Positions 1 through 6,205 of a DNA stretch of 8,660 nt are shown here, piece by piece. The DNA comes from Actinomycetes bacterium (GTDB taxonomy: Bacteria > Actinomycetota > Actinomycetes > Propionibacteriales > Nocardioidaceae): positions 1 to 8,660 of the forward strand of contig JAEZKN010000028.1 of NCBI GenBank assembly GCA_023415395.1, in the 5' to 3' direction. The notes below the pieces were generated by a model. The model searched no databases. It was not told the origin of the DNA and saw nothing but the letters and a program-made list of their open reading frames with translations. A program made the translations under genes and the position numbers. Numbering within the stretch: the first letter of the stretch is position 1; each line of letters starts with the position of its first letter.

Positions 1-184
1 GGGCGACCTCCAGCGGGAGACGCGAGGTCTCGCCGCCGAGGGTGATCTCCACCTCGAGCTTGTTGTAGATCTCGGGCATCGCGTCCACGGGGAACTCGAC
101 GTCCACGACGGGCCCGAAGACCCGCGCGATGCGGCCGACGCCGGCGGCGCCGGTGCCCTGGGTCTCTTCGATCGTGGCAGTCAT
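1..184 (-). CDS. atpD: F1 ATP synthase subunit beta, N-terminal part only
   Basis: Beta is the catalytic subunit of the F1 head and makes ATP from ADP and phosphate. Only the first 61 codons are here; the gene runs off the left edge, so the P-loop and catalytic residues cannot be checked. The visible part is the N-terminal beta-barrel domain: a short variable leader (MTATIEETQGTG) followed by the family hallmark GRIARVFGPVVDVEFP. The ATG at 184 lies five bases after the atpG stop. Its SD context is odd: AAGGA ends one base before the ATG, and GGGGAG ends twelve bases before it, so neither has ordinary spacing. No better in-frame start is visible, and the N-terminus looks normal for actinobacterial beta. 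Translation is probably coupled to atpG. Identification is secure; the exact start is slightly less so. Confidence 0.95.
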   Translation of the reverse strand, partial: MTATIEETQGTGAAGVGRIARVFGPVVDVEFPVDAMPEIYNKLEVEITLGGETSRLPLEVA

Positions 185-189
185 GTCCT

Positions 190-1101
190 TCACTCACTCC
201 CCGCTTGGGCGTCGGCGAGCGCGTTGACGCCTCCGACGATCTCGCTGATTTCCTGGGTAATACCGGCCTGGCGGGCCTGGTTGGCGATTCGGGTGTACTT
301 CTTGATGAGCTCGTCCGCGTTGTCCGTGGCCGACTTCATCGCCTTCTGCCGAGCCGCCAGCTCGGAGGCCGCCGCCTGGAGCAGCGCGAAGAAGATCCGG
401 CTCTGGACGTACTGCGGGAGCAGGTTGTCCAGGACCGCCTCGGGCGAGGGCTCGAACTCGTAGAGCGGGAGCACGTCGGCGGCGTCGGGCTTCGCCTCAC
501 CGTCGACGACCTCCAGCGGCAGCAGCCGCACCGCGGTGGGCTCCTGGGTCAGCATCGAGCGGAACCGCGTGTAGACCAGGTGCACCTCGTCCACCCGGTG
601 CTCGCCGTCCTCGTCGAGGAAGGCCGCGATGAGCGTCTCGCCGATCTCGCGGGCCGCCTCGTAGGACGGCTGGTCGGAGAACCCGGTCCACGCCCGCACC
701 ACGGGGCGGTTGCGGAACTTGTAGTACGCCTCGCCCTTGCGGCCGCAGATGTAGGTCGAGATCTCCTTGCCCTCGCCGCGGATGCGCTCCGCGAGGCGCT
801 CGGCCTCCTTGAGCACGCTCGAGGAGTAGGCGCCCGCGAGACCCCGGTCGCTGGTCACGATGAGGATCGCGGCCCGCTTGGGGTTCTCGGGCTCGGTGGT
901 CAGCGGGTGGTCGACGTTGGAGTACGTCGCCACCGCCGACACCGCACGGGTCAGCTCACGGGCGTACGGCGCGGCCGACTGCGCCCGCTGCTGCGCCTTG
1001 ATGATGCGGGACGCAGCAATGAGCTCCATGGCACGCGTGATCTTCTTCATCGACTCCGTCGACTTGATCCGCGCGCGGTACTCACGCAGCGATACGGCCA
1101 C
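190..1101 (-). CDS. atpG: F1 ATP synthase subunit gamma (central stalk)
   Basis: Gamma is the rotating shaft that links c-ring rotation to catalysis in the alpha3beta3 head. The 303-residue product starts VAVSLREYRARIKSTESMKK, the conserved N-terminal coiled-coil helix. SDRGLAGAYSSS (residues 84-95) matches the conserved SDRGLxGxYN region. The C-terminal helix ends in ITQEISEIVGGVNA (281-294), which fits the family signature except for Val where Ala is usual after the Gly. A charged loop near 163-170 (DEDGEHRV) falls where mycobacterial gamma carries an extra loop. I chose the GTG at 1101-1099: it gives the family N-terminus, and GGAG (1111-1108) sits six bases upstream inside the last atpA codons. 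The open frame continues upstream, but that extension is arginine-rich shadow of atpA. The atpA stop is only two bases before this start, which suggests translational coupling. Confidence 0.97.
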   Translation of the reverse strand: MAVSLREYRARIKSTESMKKITRAMELIAASRIIKAQQRAQSAAPYARELTRAVSAVATYSNVDHPLTTEPENPKRAAILIVTSDRGLAGAYSSSVLKEAERLAERIRGEGKEISTYICGRKGEAYYKFRNRPVVRAWTGFSDQPSYEAAREIGETLIAAFLDEDGEHRVDEVHLVYTRFRSMLTQEPTAVRLLPLEVVDGEAKPDAADVLPLYEFEPSPEAVLDNLLPQYVQSRIFFALLQAAASELAARQKAMKSATDNADELIKKYTRIANQARQAGITQEISEIVGGVNALADAQAGSE

Positions 1102-1103
1102 CG

Positions 1104-2747
1104 TCAGCTCCGCTTCTGCTTGACGATCTGCTCCTGCTCGAGGTCCTCGTCCGCCAGCGCCTCGGCCTCGGGCTCGTGGCCGATCTTGATCGAGCCACCG
1201 TCGGAGGTCTCGAACTGGTCGAGGAACGCGTTGTAGGCGTCCTCGAGCGAGGTCTCGGTGTCGTCCTCGAACTTCAGCGTCTCGCGGATGGTCGCGAGGA
1301 TGCCGTCGTGCGAGCGACGCAGGAAGTCGAGGAACTCGCGCTCGAAGCGGAGCACGTCGTCGACGGGGACCTTGTCCAGGCGGCCGGTGGTGCCCAGCCA
1401 CAGCGAGACGGTCATCTCCTCGACCGGGTAGGGCGAGTAGGCCGGCTGCTTGAGCAGGGCCATCAGGCGCTGACCACGGTCGAGCTGCTGGCGCGAGGCC
1501 GCGTCGAGGTCGGAGGCGAACATCGCGAACGCCTCCATCGCGCGGAACTGGGCCAGGTCGACCTTCAGCGAGCCGGTGACGGCCTTCATCGCCTTGGTCA
1601 TCGCCGAGCCACCCACGCGCGAGACCGACACACCGACGTCGATCGCCGGGCGCTGGTTGGCCGCGAACAGGTCGGACTGGAGGAAGATCTGGCCGTCGGT
1701 GATCGAGATGACGTTGGTCGGGATGTAGGCCGACACGTCGTTGGCCTTGGTCTCGATGATCGGCAGGCCGGTCATCGAGCCGGCACCGAGCTCGTCCGAC
1801 AGCTTCGCGCAGCGCTCCAGCAGGCGGCTGTGCAGGTAGAAGACGTCACCCGGGTAGGCCTCACGGCCCGGCGGGCGGCGCAGCAGCAGCGACACGGCGC
1901 GGTAGGCCTCGGCCTGCTTGGTCAGGTCGTCGAAGACGATCAGGACGTGCTTGCCGTCGTACATCCACTGCTGGCCGATGGCCGAGCCCGTGTAGGGAGC
2001 GAGGTACTTGAAGCCCGCGCTGTCCGACGCCGGCGAGGCGACGATCGTGGTGTACTCCAGCGCGCCGGCCTCCTCGAGGGCGCCACGCACCGAGGCGATG
2101 GTCGAGCCCTTCTGGCCGATCGCGACGTAGATGCAGCGGACCTGCTTGGTCGGGTCGCCCGACTCCCAGTTCTGCTTCTGGTTGATGATCGTGTCGATGG
2201 CGATCGTGGTCTTGCCGGTCGCGCGGTCGCCGATGATCAGCTGGCGCTGGCCGCGGCCGATCGGGGTCATGGCGTCGATGGCCTTGATCCCGGTCGCCAT
2301 CGGCTCGTGCACCGACTTGCGCTGCATGACCGTGGGCGCCTGGAGCTCGAGCGCGCGCCGGGCCTCGGCCTCGATCTCGCCGAGGCCGTCGATCGGCTTG
2401 CCGAGCGGGTCGACCACGCGGCCCAGGAAGTTGTCACCCACGGGGACCGAGAGGACCTCGCCGGTGCGGCGGACCGTCTGGCCCTCCTCGATGCCCTCGA
2501 AGTCACCGAGGATGACGACGCCGATCTCGCGGGTGTCGAGGTTGAGCGCGAGGCCCATGGTGCCGTCCTCGAACTCCAGCAGCTCGTTGGCCATCGCCGA
2601 GGGGAGGCCGCTCACGCGCGCGATGCCGTCGCCGGCCTGGGCGACGGTGCCGACCTCTTCCTTGCTGGCGGCGTCGGGCTGGTAGTCCGACACGAACTTC
2701 TGCAGCGCGTCACGGATCTCGTCCGGCCGGATCGAAAGCTCCGTCAT
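1104..2747 (-). CDS. atpA: F1 ATP synthase subunit alpha
   Basis: Alpha forms the F1 hexamer with beta and carries the non-catalytic nucleotide sites. The 547-residue product shows the P-loop GDRATGKT (173-180), the Walker B region VLIVFDDLTKQAEAYR (268-283), the alpha/beta signature PAIDVGVSVS (367-376), and Arg377 in SVSRVGG, the expected arginine finger reaching into the beta catalytic site. E. coli alpha is about 513 residues. The extra C-terminus here is acidic then basic and ends EQIVKQKRS; it resembles the mycobacterial alpha extension implicated in suppressing ATP hydrolysis (family knowledge; function here is inferred). The ATG at 2747 has AGGGA (2758-2754) six bases upstream. A 73-base spacer separates it from atpH, the largest gap inside the operon. 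No defect is seen in key residues. Confidence 0.98.
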   Translation of the reverse strand: MTELSIRPDEIRDALQKFVSDYQPDAASKEEVGTVAQAGDGIARVSGLPSAMANELLEFEDGTMGLALNLDTREIGVVILGDFEGIEEGQTVRRTGEVLSVPVGDNFLGRVVDPLGKPIDGLGEIEAEARRALELQAPTVMQRKSVHEPMATGIKAIDAMTPIGRGQRQLIIGDRATGKTTIAIDTIINQKQNWESGDPTKQVRCIYVAIGQKGSTIASVRGALEEAGALEYTTIVASPASDSAGFKYLAPYTGSAIGQQWMYDGKHVLIVFDDLTKQAEAYRAVSLLLRRPPGREAYPGDVFYLHSRLLERCAKLSDELGAGSMTGLPIIETKANDVSAYIPTNVISITDGQIFLQSDLFAANQRPAIDVGVSVSRVGGSAMTKAMKAVTGSLKVDLAQFRAMEAFAMFASDLDAASRQQLDRGQRLMALLKQPAYSPYPVEEMTVSLWLGTTGRLDKVPVDDVLRFEREFLDFLRRSHDGILATIRETLKFEDDTETSLEDAYNAFLDQFETSDGGSIKIGHEPEAEALADEDLEQEQIVKQKRS

Positions 2748-2820
2748 GGTCTGTCCCTACTCTCTTGGGATCTCGTGGTGTTCAGTGCTGGCTGTGGGGC
2801 TGGCTGCTGGGGAGTCGGCG
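2748..2820 (-). other. 73-base atpH-atpA spacer with a short direct repeat
   Basis: This is the longest gap inside the atp operon proper. It contains GCTGGCTG twice (2787-2794 and 2799-2806, period 12) on the plus strand, and near its end the atpA SD AGGGA (2758-2754). In mRNA sense the repeat part is C/A-rich and probably unstructured. I see no terminator, promoter or small gene here. Confidence 0.5.
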
Positions 2821-3648
2821 TCAGCCGGCCAGCTTGCGTCGGGCGTCGTCGAGGCGGGCGGCGACCGTCCCGTCGATCACGTCGTCGTCGATCTCGATGC
2901 GCATGCCGCCGAGCAGGGCCGGGTCGACCTCGATGTTGAGGTGCACCGGGCGGTCGTACTGGGCGCTGAGCGCCTGCTCGAGCCGGCTGCGCTCGGTGTC
3001 GCTGAGCGGCCGGGCGGTCCGCACCAGGGCGACGTTCTCACCCTGGGTGGCGGCGGCGACCTTCTGGTACTGCGTGACGGCGGCGTGGAAGGAGCGGAAC
3101 GACCCGGCCAGGGCCTGCTCCAGCAGCGTCACCGACGCCGGCAGCGCGCGGCCCTCGAGGAGGCCGCGGAGCATGGCCCGCTTGTCCTCGGCCGAGCGCA
3201 CGGGGTCCGACAGGGCGATGCGGAGGTCGGCGTTCTCCTCCACGACCTGGCCCACGACGAAGAGCTCGTCGGAGAGCCGGGCCGACTCGCGCCGCCCGGC
3301 GGACCGGACGACGGCGATGACCCCGAGGTGCTCGAGCGCGTCCGCGAGGTCGCGCGCGGCGACCCAGCGCAGCCCGACGCCCTCGGCGAGGACGTCGAGC
3401 GCGGCGGCGCCGACCTTGTCACCGAGGAGGTCGCGCACCAGCGCCGCCTTGGCCTCGGCCGGCGTCGAGACGTCGGTGACGGCTCGGCGCAGGGCGGGCT
3501 GGGTGCGGAGCAGCTCGGCCAGGGCGAAGAGGTCCCGGCCGAGACCCGCGAAGTCCTCCAGCGTGCGGCTGTCGGTGTCGACGCGGTCGCCGAGGACCTG
3601 CAGCGCCTCCGCGGAGGAGCCACGCAGGGAGCTCAGCTGCTGGACCAT
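2821..3648 (-). CDS. atpH: ATP synthase subunit delta, long actinobacterial form with internal repeat
   Basis: Delta caps the F1 head and joins it to the peripheral stalk made of b. The product is 275 residues against about 177 in E. coli. The C-terminal part carries the family motif VDPALLGGMRIEIDDDVIDG (241-260) followed by a charged helix. The extra length is explained by a visible internal repeat: residues about 43-117 align with about 132-212, e.g. LRRAVTD (53-59) against LRIALSD (142-148), AEAKAALVRDLL (64-75) against AEDKRAMLRGLL (153-164), and VRSA against VRTA. In mycobacteria b and delta are fused into one protein; here they are separate genes. The atpF stop and this ATG share one base (TGATG, 3650-3646), so translation is very probably coupled to atpF. 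The product is soluble, with no membrane segment. Confidence 0.95.
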   Translation of the reverse strand: MVQQLSSLRGSSAEALQVLGDRVDTDSRTLEDFAGLGRDLFALAELLRTQPALRRAVTDVSTPAEAKAALVRDLLGDKVGAAALDVLAEGVGLRWVAARDLADALEHLGVIAVVRSAGRRESARLSDELFVVGQVVEENADLRIALSDPVRSAEDKRAMLRGLLEGRALPASVTLLEQALAGSFRSFHAAVTQYQKVAAATQGENVALVRTARPLSDTERSRLEQALSAQYDRPVHLNIEVDPALLGGMRIEIDDDVIDGTVAARLDDARRKLAG

Positions 3649-4220
3649 CAGCTCGCTCCGTTGCCCGCGGCGTCAGCGGCCTGGATGGTCTCCAGGTCGG
3701 CGAGGAAGCGCTCCACGACCCGCGCCGAGCGGTCGTCGTCCTCGAGGCTCTCGCCCACGATGCGTCCGGCCAGGCTGGTCGCGAGCGACCCGACCTCGGC
3801 ACGCAGGGCGGTGACCGCCTGCTGCCGCTCGGCCTCGATCTGGGCCTTGCCGGTCTCGACGATCCGCGCGGCGTCGGCCTGGGCCTGGTCGCGCATCTCG
3901 GCGATGATCTGCGCCCCCTGCTCGCGCGCCTCCTCACGGATGCGCGCGGCCTCGTGGCGGGCGTCGGCGAGCTGCTGCTCGAGCTCGGCGAGCTTGGCGT
4001 CGGCCTCCGCCTGCTTGGTCTCGGCCGCGGCCAGGCCGCCCTCGATCGCGCGGGTGCGCTCCTCGTAGGTGGTCTCGAAGTTCGGGACGACGAACTTCTT
4101 GACCGCGAAGAACAGCAGGCCGAACACGACCAGCGAGAGAACGATCTCGGCGGCGTGGGGCAGCAGCGGGTTGAGCTCTCCGCCCGCCTTCACCGACGGC
4201 ACGGCGATCAATGCATGCAT
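3648..4220 (-). CDS. atpF: Fo ATP synthase subunit b (peripheral stalk)
   Basis: Subunit b anchors the stator: an N-terminal membrane helix followed by a long parallel coiled coil that reaches delta. The 190-residue product has one hydrophobic segment at about 23-41 (AEIVLSLVVFGLLFFAVKKF region), then a charged, Ala/Glu/Arg-rich helix from about 50 to 155, and a short acidic C-terminus. This is the usual b architecture and length. The start is the ATG at 4220-4218, with AAGGA (4231-4227) six bases upstream. The frame stays open for 53 more codons upstream, but that stretch is Ser/Arg-rich, overlaps the end of atpE, and looks like shadow. The gene ends by sharing one base with the atpH start. 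There is no fusion to delta, unlike mycobacteria. Confidence 0.96.
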   Translation of the reverse strand: MHALIAVPSVKAGGELNPLLPHAAEIVLSLVVFGLLFFAVKKFVVPNFETTYEERTRAIEGGLAAAETKQAEADAKLAELEQQLADARHEAARIREEAREQGAQIIAEMRDQAQADAARIVETGKAQIEAERQQAVTALRAEVGSLATSLAGRIVGESLEDDDRSARVVERFLADLETIQAADAAGNGAS

Positions 4221-4266
4221 GGCAGGTCCTTCCGGGGTCCTACGAACGCGTGAGGGGTCGGACCGG

Positions 4267-4470
4267 TCAGAGGACGAACGCGAGCGCGATACCGATGATC
4301 GCGAGCGCCTCGGCGAGGGCGAAGCCCAGGATCGCGATCGACTGCAGGCGGCTCTGGGCCTCCGGCTGACGCGCGACACCGCTGATGTAGGCGGCGAAGA
4401 TCAGGCCGATGCCGACACCGGGGCCGATCGCAGCCAGGCCGTACCCGATCATGTTGAGGTTGCCGTCCAC
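4267..4470 (-). CDS. atpE: Fo ATP synthase subunit c (rotor ring)
   Basis: Subunit c forms the membrane rotor ring that carries protons. The 67-residue product is a helical hairpin: helix 1 about residues 8-31 with the glycine ladder GPGVGIG (16-22), polar loop ARQPE (33-37), and helix 2 about 43-66 carrying the essential carboxylate Glu54 in FALAEALAIIG. Residues after Glu54 are Ala-Leu rather than the Ser/Thr of Na+-binding rings, so the ring is most likely H+-specific (inference). The start is the GTG at 4470-4468, preceded by AAAGGA (4483-4478) seven bases upstream. The next gene, atpF, begins 46 bases after the stop. This is the subunit needed in most copies, and its leader is unusually A/T-rich for this genome. 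Confidence 0.98.
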   Translation of the reverse strand: MDGNLNMIGYGLAAIGPGVGIGLIFAAYISGVARQPEAQSRLQSIAILGFALAEALAIIGIALAFVL

Positions 4471-4520
4471 GGCGATTTCCTTTCGGTTGTTTCTACTTCA
4501 GGTGTGAAAAACGTTGGGGC
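4471..4520 (-). promoter_or_regulatory. A/T-rich atpE translation-initiation leader with strong SD
   Basis: The 50 bases between the atpB stop and the atpE GTG contain 24 G/C (48%), far below the surrounding coding sequence. In mRNA sense the leader has a run of five U, then an A-rich stretch and AAAGGAAAUC ending seven bases before the GTG. Low structure plus a good SD would favour ribosome loading. E. coli atpE is known to carry a U-rich translational enhancer in the same place, which gives the high c-subunit dose. That this leader acts the same way is inference. Confidence 0.5.
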
Positions 4521-5357
4521 TCAGTGCTCGTCCGCGAGCGCGCCCTGGATGTACATGGCGTTCAGCAGGACGAAGACGTAGGCCTGGAGGAACTGGATCA
4601 GGATCTCCAGGAACGCCACGGCGATGAAGAGGACCCACGCCAGCGCGCCGACGCCGATGTAGGCGCCGCCCATCTCGACGATGAGGTACTCGCCGCCGAG
4701 CGCGAACAGGATCAGCAGCAGGTGGCCGGCGAACATGTTGCAGAACAGACGGAGCGCCAGCGTGACCGGGCGGACCAGGATGTTCGACATGAACTCCAGC
4801 GGCACGAGCAGCAGCAGCATCGGCCCCGCGATGCCGGCCGGCACCGTCTGGAGCTTGAGGTAGCCGACGAAGCCGTGCTTGCGGATGCCGACGTAGTTGT
4901 AGATCAGCCAGCTGAGGATCGCGAGGCCGTAGACCATGCCCGAGCGCGAGAACGTCGGGAACTGCAGGAACGGGATCGTCGCGAAGAAGTTGTTCAGCAG
5001 GATGAAGAAGAACAGCGTGAACAGGTACGGCACGAACCGCTGGAAGTCGTGGCTGCCGATGATCTCGCGGCTGATCGAGTTGCGCACGAAGCCGTACCCG
5101 GCCTCGCCGGCGAACTGCAGCTTGCCGGGGACCATCGCCCGCTTGCGCGAGGCGAAGTAGAACAGCGCGAAGATCAGCACGGCCGACAGCACGATCTGGA
5201 GCATCGGCTTGGTGACGCCGCTGGTGAACGACTGGCCGAACATCTCGAAGTGCCCGTCACCGCCGAAGACGGCGGGCAGATCGAAGTCCTGCGGGCCCGG
5301 CGGGGTGAAGCCGTGCCCGTCGTCGGCGGTGCGCACCACGTAGGCTGCGTTGGTCAC
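4521..5357 (-). CDS. atpB: Fo ATP synthase subunit a (proton channel)
   Basis: Subunit a is the stator membrane protein that supplies the two proton half-channels facing the c-ring. The 278-residue product has a hydrophilic N-terminus and several membrane helices (about 52-70, 108-134, 141-157, 178-195, 205-225, 235-270). The essential arginine is Arg203 in RPVTLALRLFCNMFAGH, equivalent to E. coli Arg210, and ILIQFLQAYVFVLL (252-265) is the conserved last helix with Gln258. The start is GTG at 5357-5355, supported by a strong GAGGAG (5368-5363) five bases upstream; this SD overlaps the stop codon of the preceding small gene. Length and motifs are ordinary for actinobacteria. Identification is secure; the N-terminal start is well supported by the SD. 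Confidence 0.97.
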   Translation of the reverse strand: MTNAAYVVRTADDGHGFTPPGPQDFDLPAVFGGDGHFEMFGQSFTSGVTKPMLQIVLSAVLIFALFYFASRKRAMVPGKLQFAGEAGYGFVRNSISREIIGSHDFQRFVPYLFTLFFFILLNNFFATIPFLQFPTFSRSGMVYGLAILSWLIYNYVGIRKHGFVGYLKLQTVPAGIAGPMLLLLVPLEFMSNILVRPVTLALRLFCNMFAGHLLLILFALGGEYLIVEMGGAYIGVGALAWVLFIAVAFLEILIQFLQAYVFVLLNAMYIQGALADEH

Positions 5358-5367
5358 CGGTTCTCCT

Positions 5368-5625
5368 CTACTTCTGGTCGTGCGGTGGAGTGGGGGGCTG
5401 CTCGGGTTGCGCGCGGTTGAAGCGGTGGAACGTGAGGTAGATCCCGAGGCCGGCGCCGATCAGGATCCCGACGGCGACCAGGAAGCTCGTCCCGAGCCAC
5501 CGGTCCAGCAGCCACCCCAGGAAGCCGTAGACCGCGACCCCGGACACGATGTATCCGAACGCGTGCCACGGATCGCCTTTCGGGCGATCGTCCTGAGGAG
5601 CAGCCGACGGATTCTGCTGACTCAT
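5368..5625 (-). CDS. AtpZ-like small membrane protein of the ATP synthase operon
   Basis: The 85-residue product has a polar N-terminus (MSQQNPSAAPQDDRPKGDP), two membrane segments (about 21-40 and 46-65) separated by the short turn LDRWLG, and a Pro/Gln-rich tail. The GWLLDRWLGTS element between the helices is typical of the AtpZ/AtpI family of putative F1Fo assembly or Mg2+/Ca2+-transport proteins, which are usually encoded just before atpB. In Bacillus, AtpZ and AtpI have been proposed to act together. The start is the ATG at 5625; only a weak G-rich SD precedes it. It lies 30 bases after the atpI-like gene, and its TAG stop overlaps the atpB SD. Family membership is fairly clear; the precise role is inferred from position. 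Confidence 0.8.
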   Translation of the reverse strand: MSQQNPSAAPQDDRPKGDPWHAFGYIVSGVAVYGFLGWLLDRWLGTSFLVAVGILIGAGLGIYLTFHRFNRAQPEQPPTPPHDQK

Positions 5626-5655
5626 GGCGCCCCGGACAATAGCAGTCGCGAGCGG

Positions 5656-6147
5656 TCACGCTTCACCCCCCTCCGAACGGTGGGCGCCGGCCGCGGCCGC
5701 CGTGGCGGGGGCCTGCTCCGGCAGGTCGTAGACGGGGATGCGGCGCGTGGTCGCGACGACCACCTGCACGGCCAGCCAGGCGATGGTCCCGGCGATGACG
5801 GTCCCACCCACCCAGGCCCGGTCGATGGCCTCGTCGAGCAGGCCCGAGCGGTTGAGGCCCACGAAGACCAGGCCCATGACGAGGACCTGGAGGACGTAGG
5901 TGAGGAGCGCGACCAGCAGCGCCGCCGCGGGCACCACGGTCGCGACGAGGTTGACCGTGAACGAGCCGAAGCCGAAGACCCCGGCGACCAGGACGGTGCC
6001 CACGAGGGCGCCCCAGGCGGCGTCGGAGCCGGCGGTGAGCGCGGCGACGAGCGTGATGGCCAGACCGACCAGGATCGTCACCAGAGCCGCGCGGACCAGA
6101 GCGCGGAACCCGGGGTCCCGCGGTGTGGTGGCGGTGGCGGTCGTCAT
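5656..6147 (-). CDS. AtpI-like four-helix membrane protein, first gene of the atp operon
   Basis: The 163-residue product has four predicted membrane segments (about 18-38, 43-64, 72-97, 113-133). N- and C-terminal tails are Ala/Thr/Pro-rich and polar. Size, topology and position between the wecA-type gene and atpB match the poorly conserved AtpI-type protein of actinobacteria (Rv1303 position in M. tuberculosis). AtpI proteins are thought to help c-ring assembly or stability; here this is inference from position. The start is the ATG at 6147-6145, the only usable in-frame start after the proposed promoter, but no clear SD precedes it. The frame is open further upstream to 6813, but that part is Pro/Arg-rich shadow of the wecA-type gene. 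Confidence 0.75.
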   Translation of the reverse strand: MTTATATTPRDPGFRALVRAALVTILVGLAITLVAALTAGSDAAWGALVGTVLVAGVFGFGSFTVNLVATVVPAAALLVALLTYVLQVLVMGLVFVGLNRSGLLDEAIDRAWVGGTVIAGTIAWLAVQVVVATTRRIPVYDLPEQAPATAAAAGAHRSEGGEA

Positions 6148-6205
6148 GGTGGCGGCCGTTCTAGTGGCGGTCGGTGCGGCGGCCCAAAGACGGGGTCCCT
6201 GGGCG

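Noticed and set aside
1102..1401. N-terminal extension of gamma to a start at 1401
   Set aside because: It overlaps atpA, is Arg/Gly-rich and unlike any gamma; the GTG at 1101 gives the exact family N-terminus with an SD.
1176..2939. A 587-codon plus-strand open frame opposite atpA
   Set aside because: It is the antisense shadow of atpA, low in complexity (Asp/Arg/Val/Gly/Leu-rich) with no recognisable motif. Long antisense frames are expected where G/C-rich codon bias removes stops.
4211..4220. Perfect 10-base palindrome ATGCATGCAT at the atpF start
   Set aside because: It arises from the Met-His-Ala codons and has no neighbouring symmetry; most likely chance.
4221..4379. N-terminal extension of subunit b to a start at 4379
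   Set aside because: It overlaps atpE and is Ser/Arg-rich; the ATG at 4220 has a good SD and gives the normal length.
6145..6156. GCCGCCACC before the atpI-like ATG, identical to a eukaryotic Kozak context
   Set aside because: Coincidence in G/C-rich bacterial DNA; surrounding genes are native actinobacterial genes, so no vector origin is suggested.
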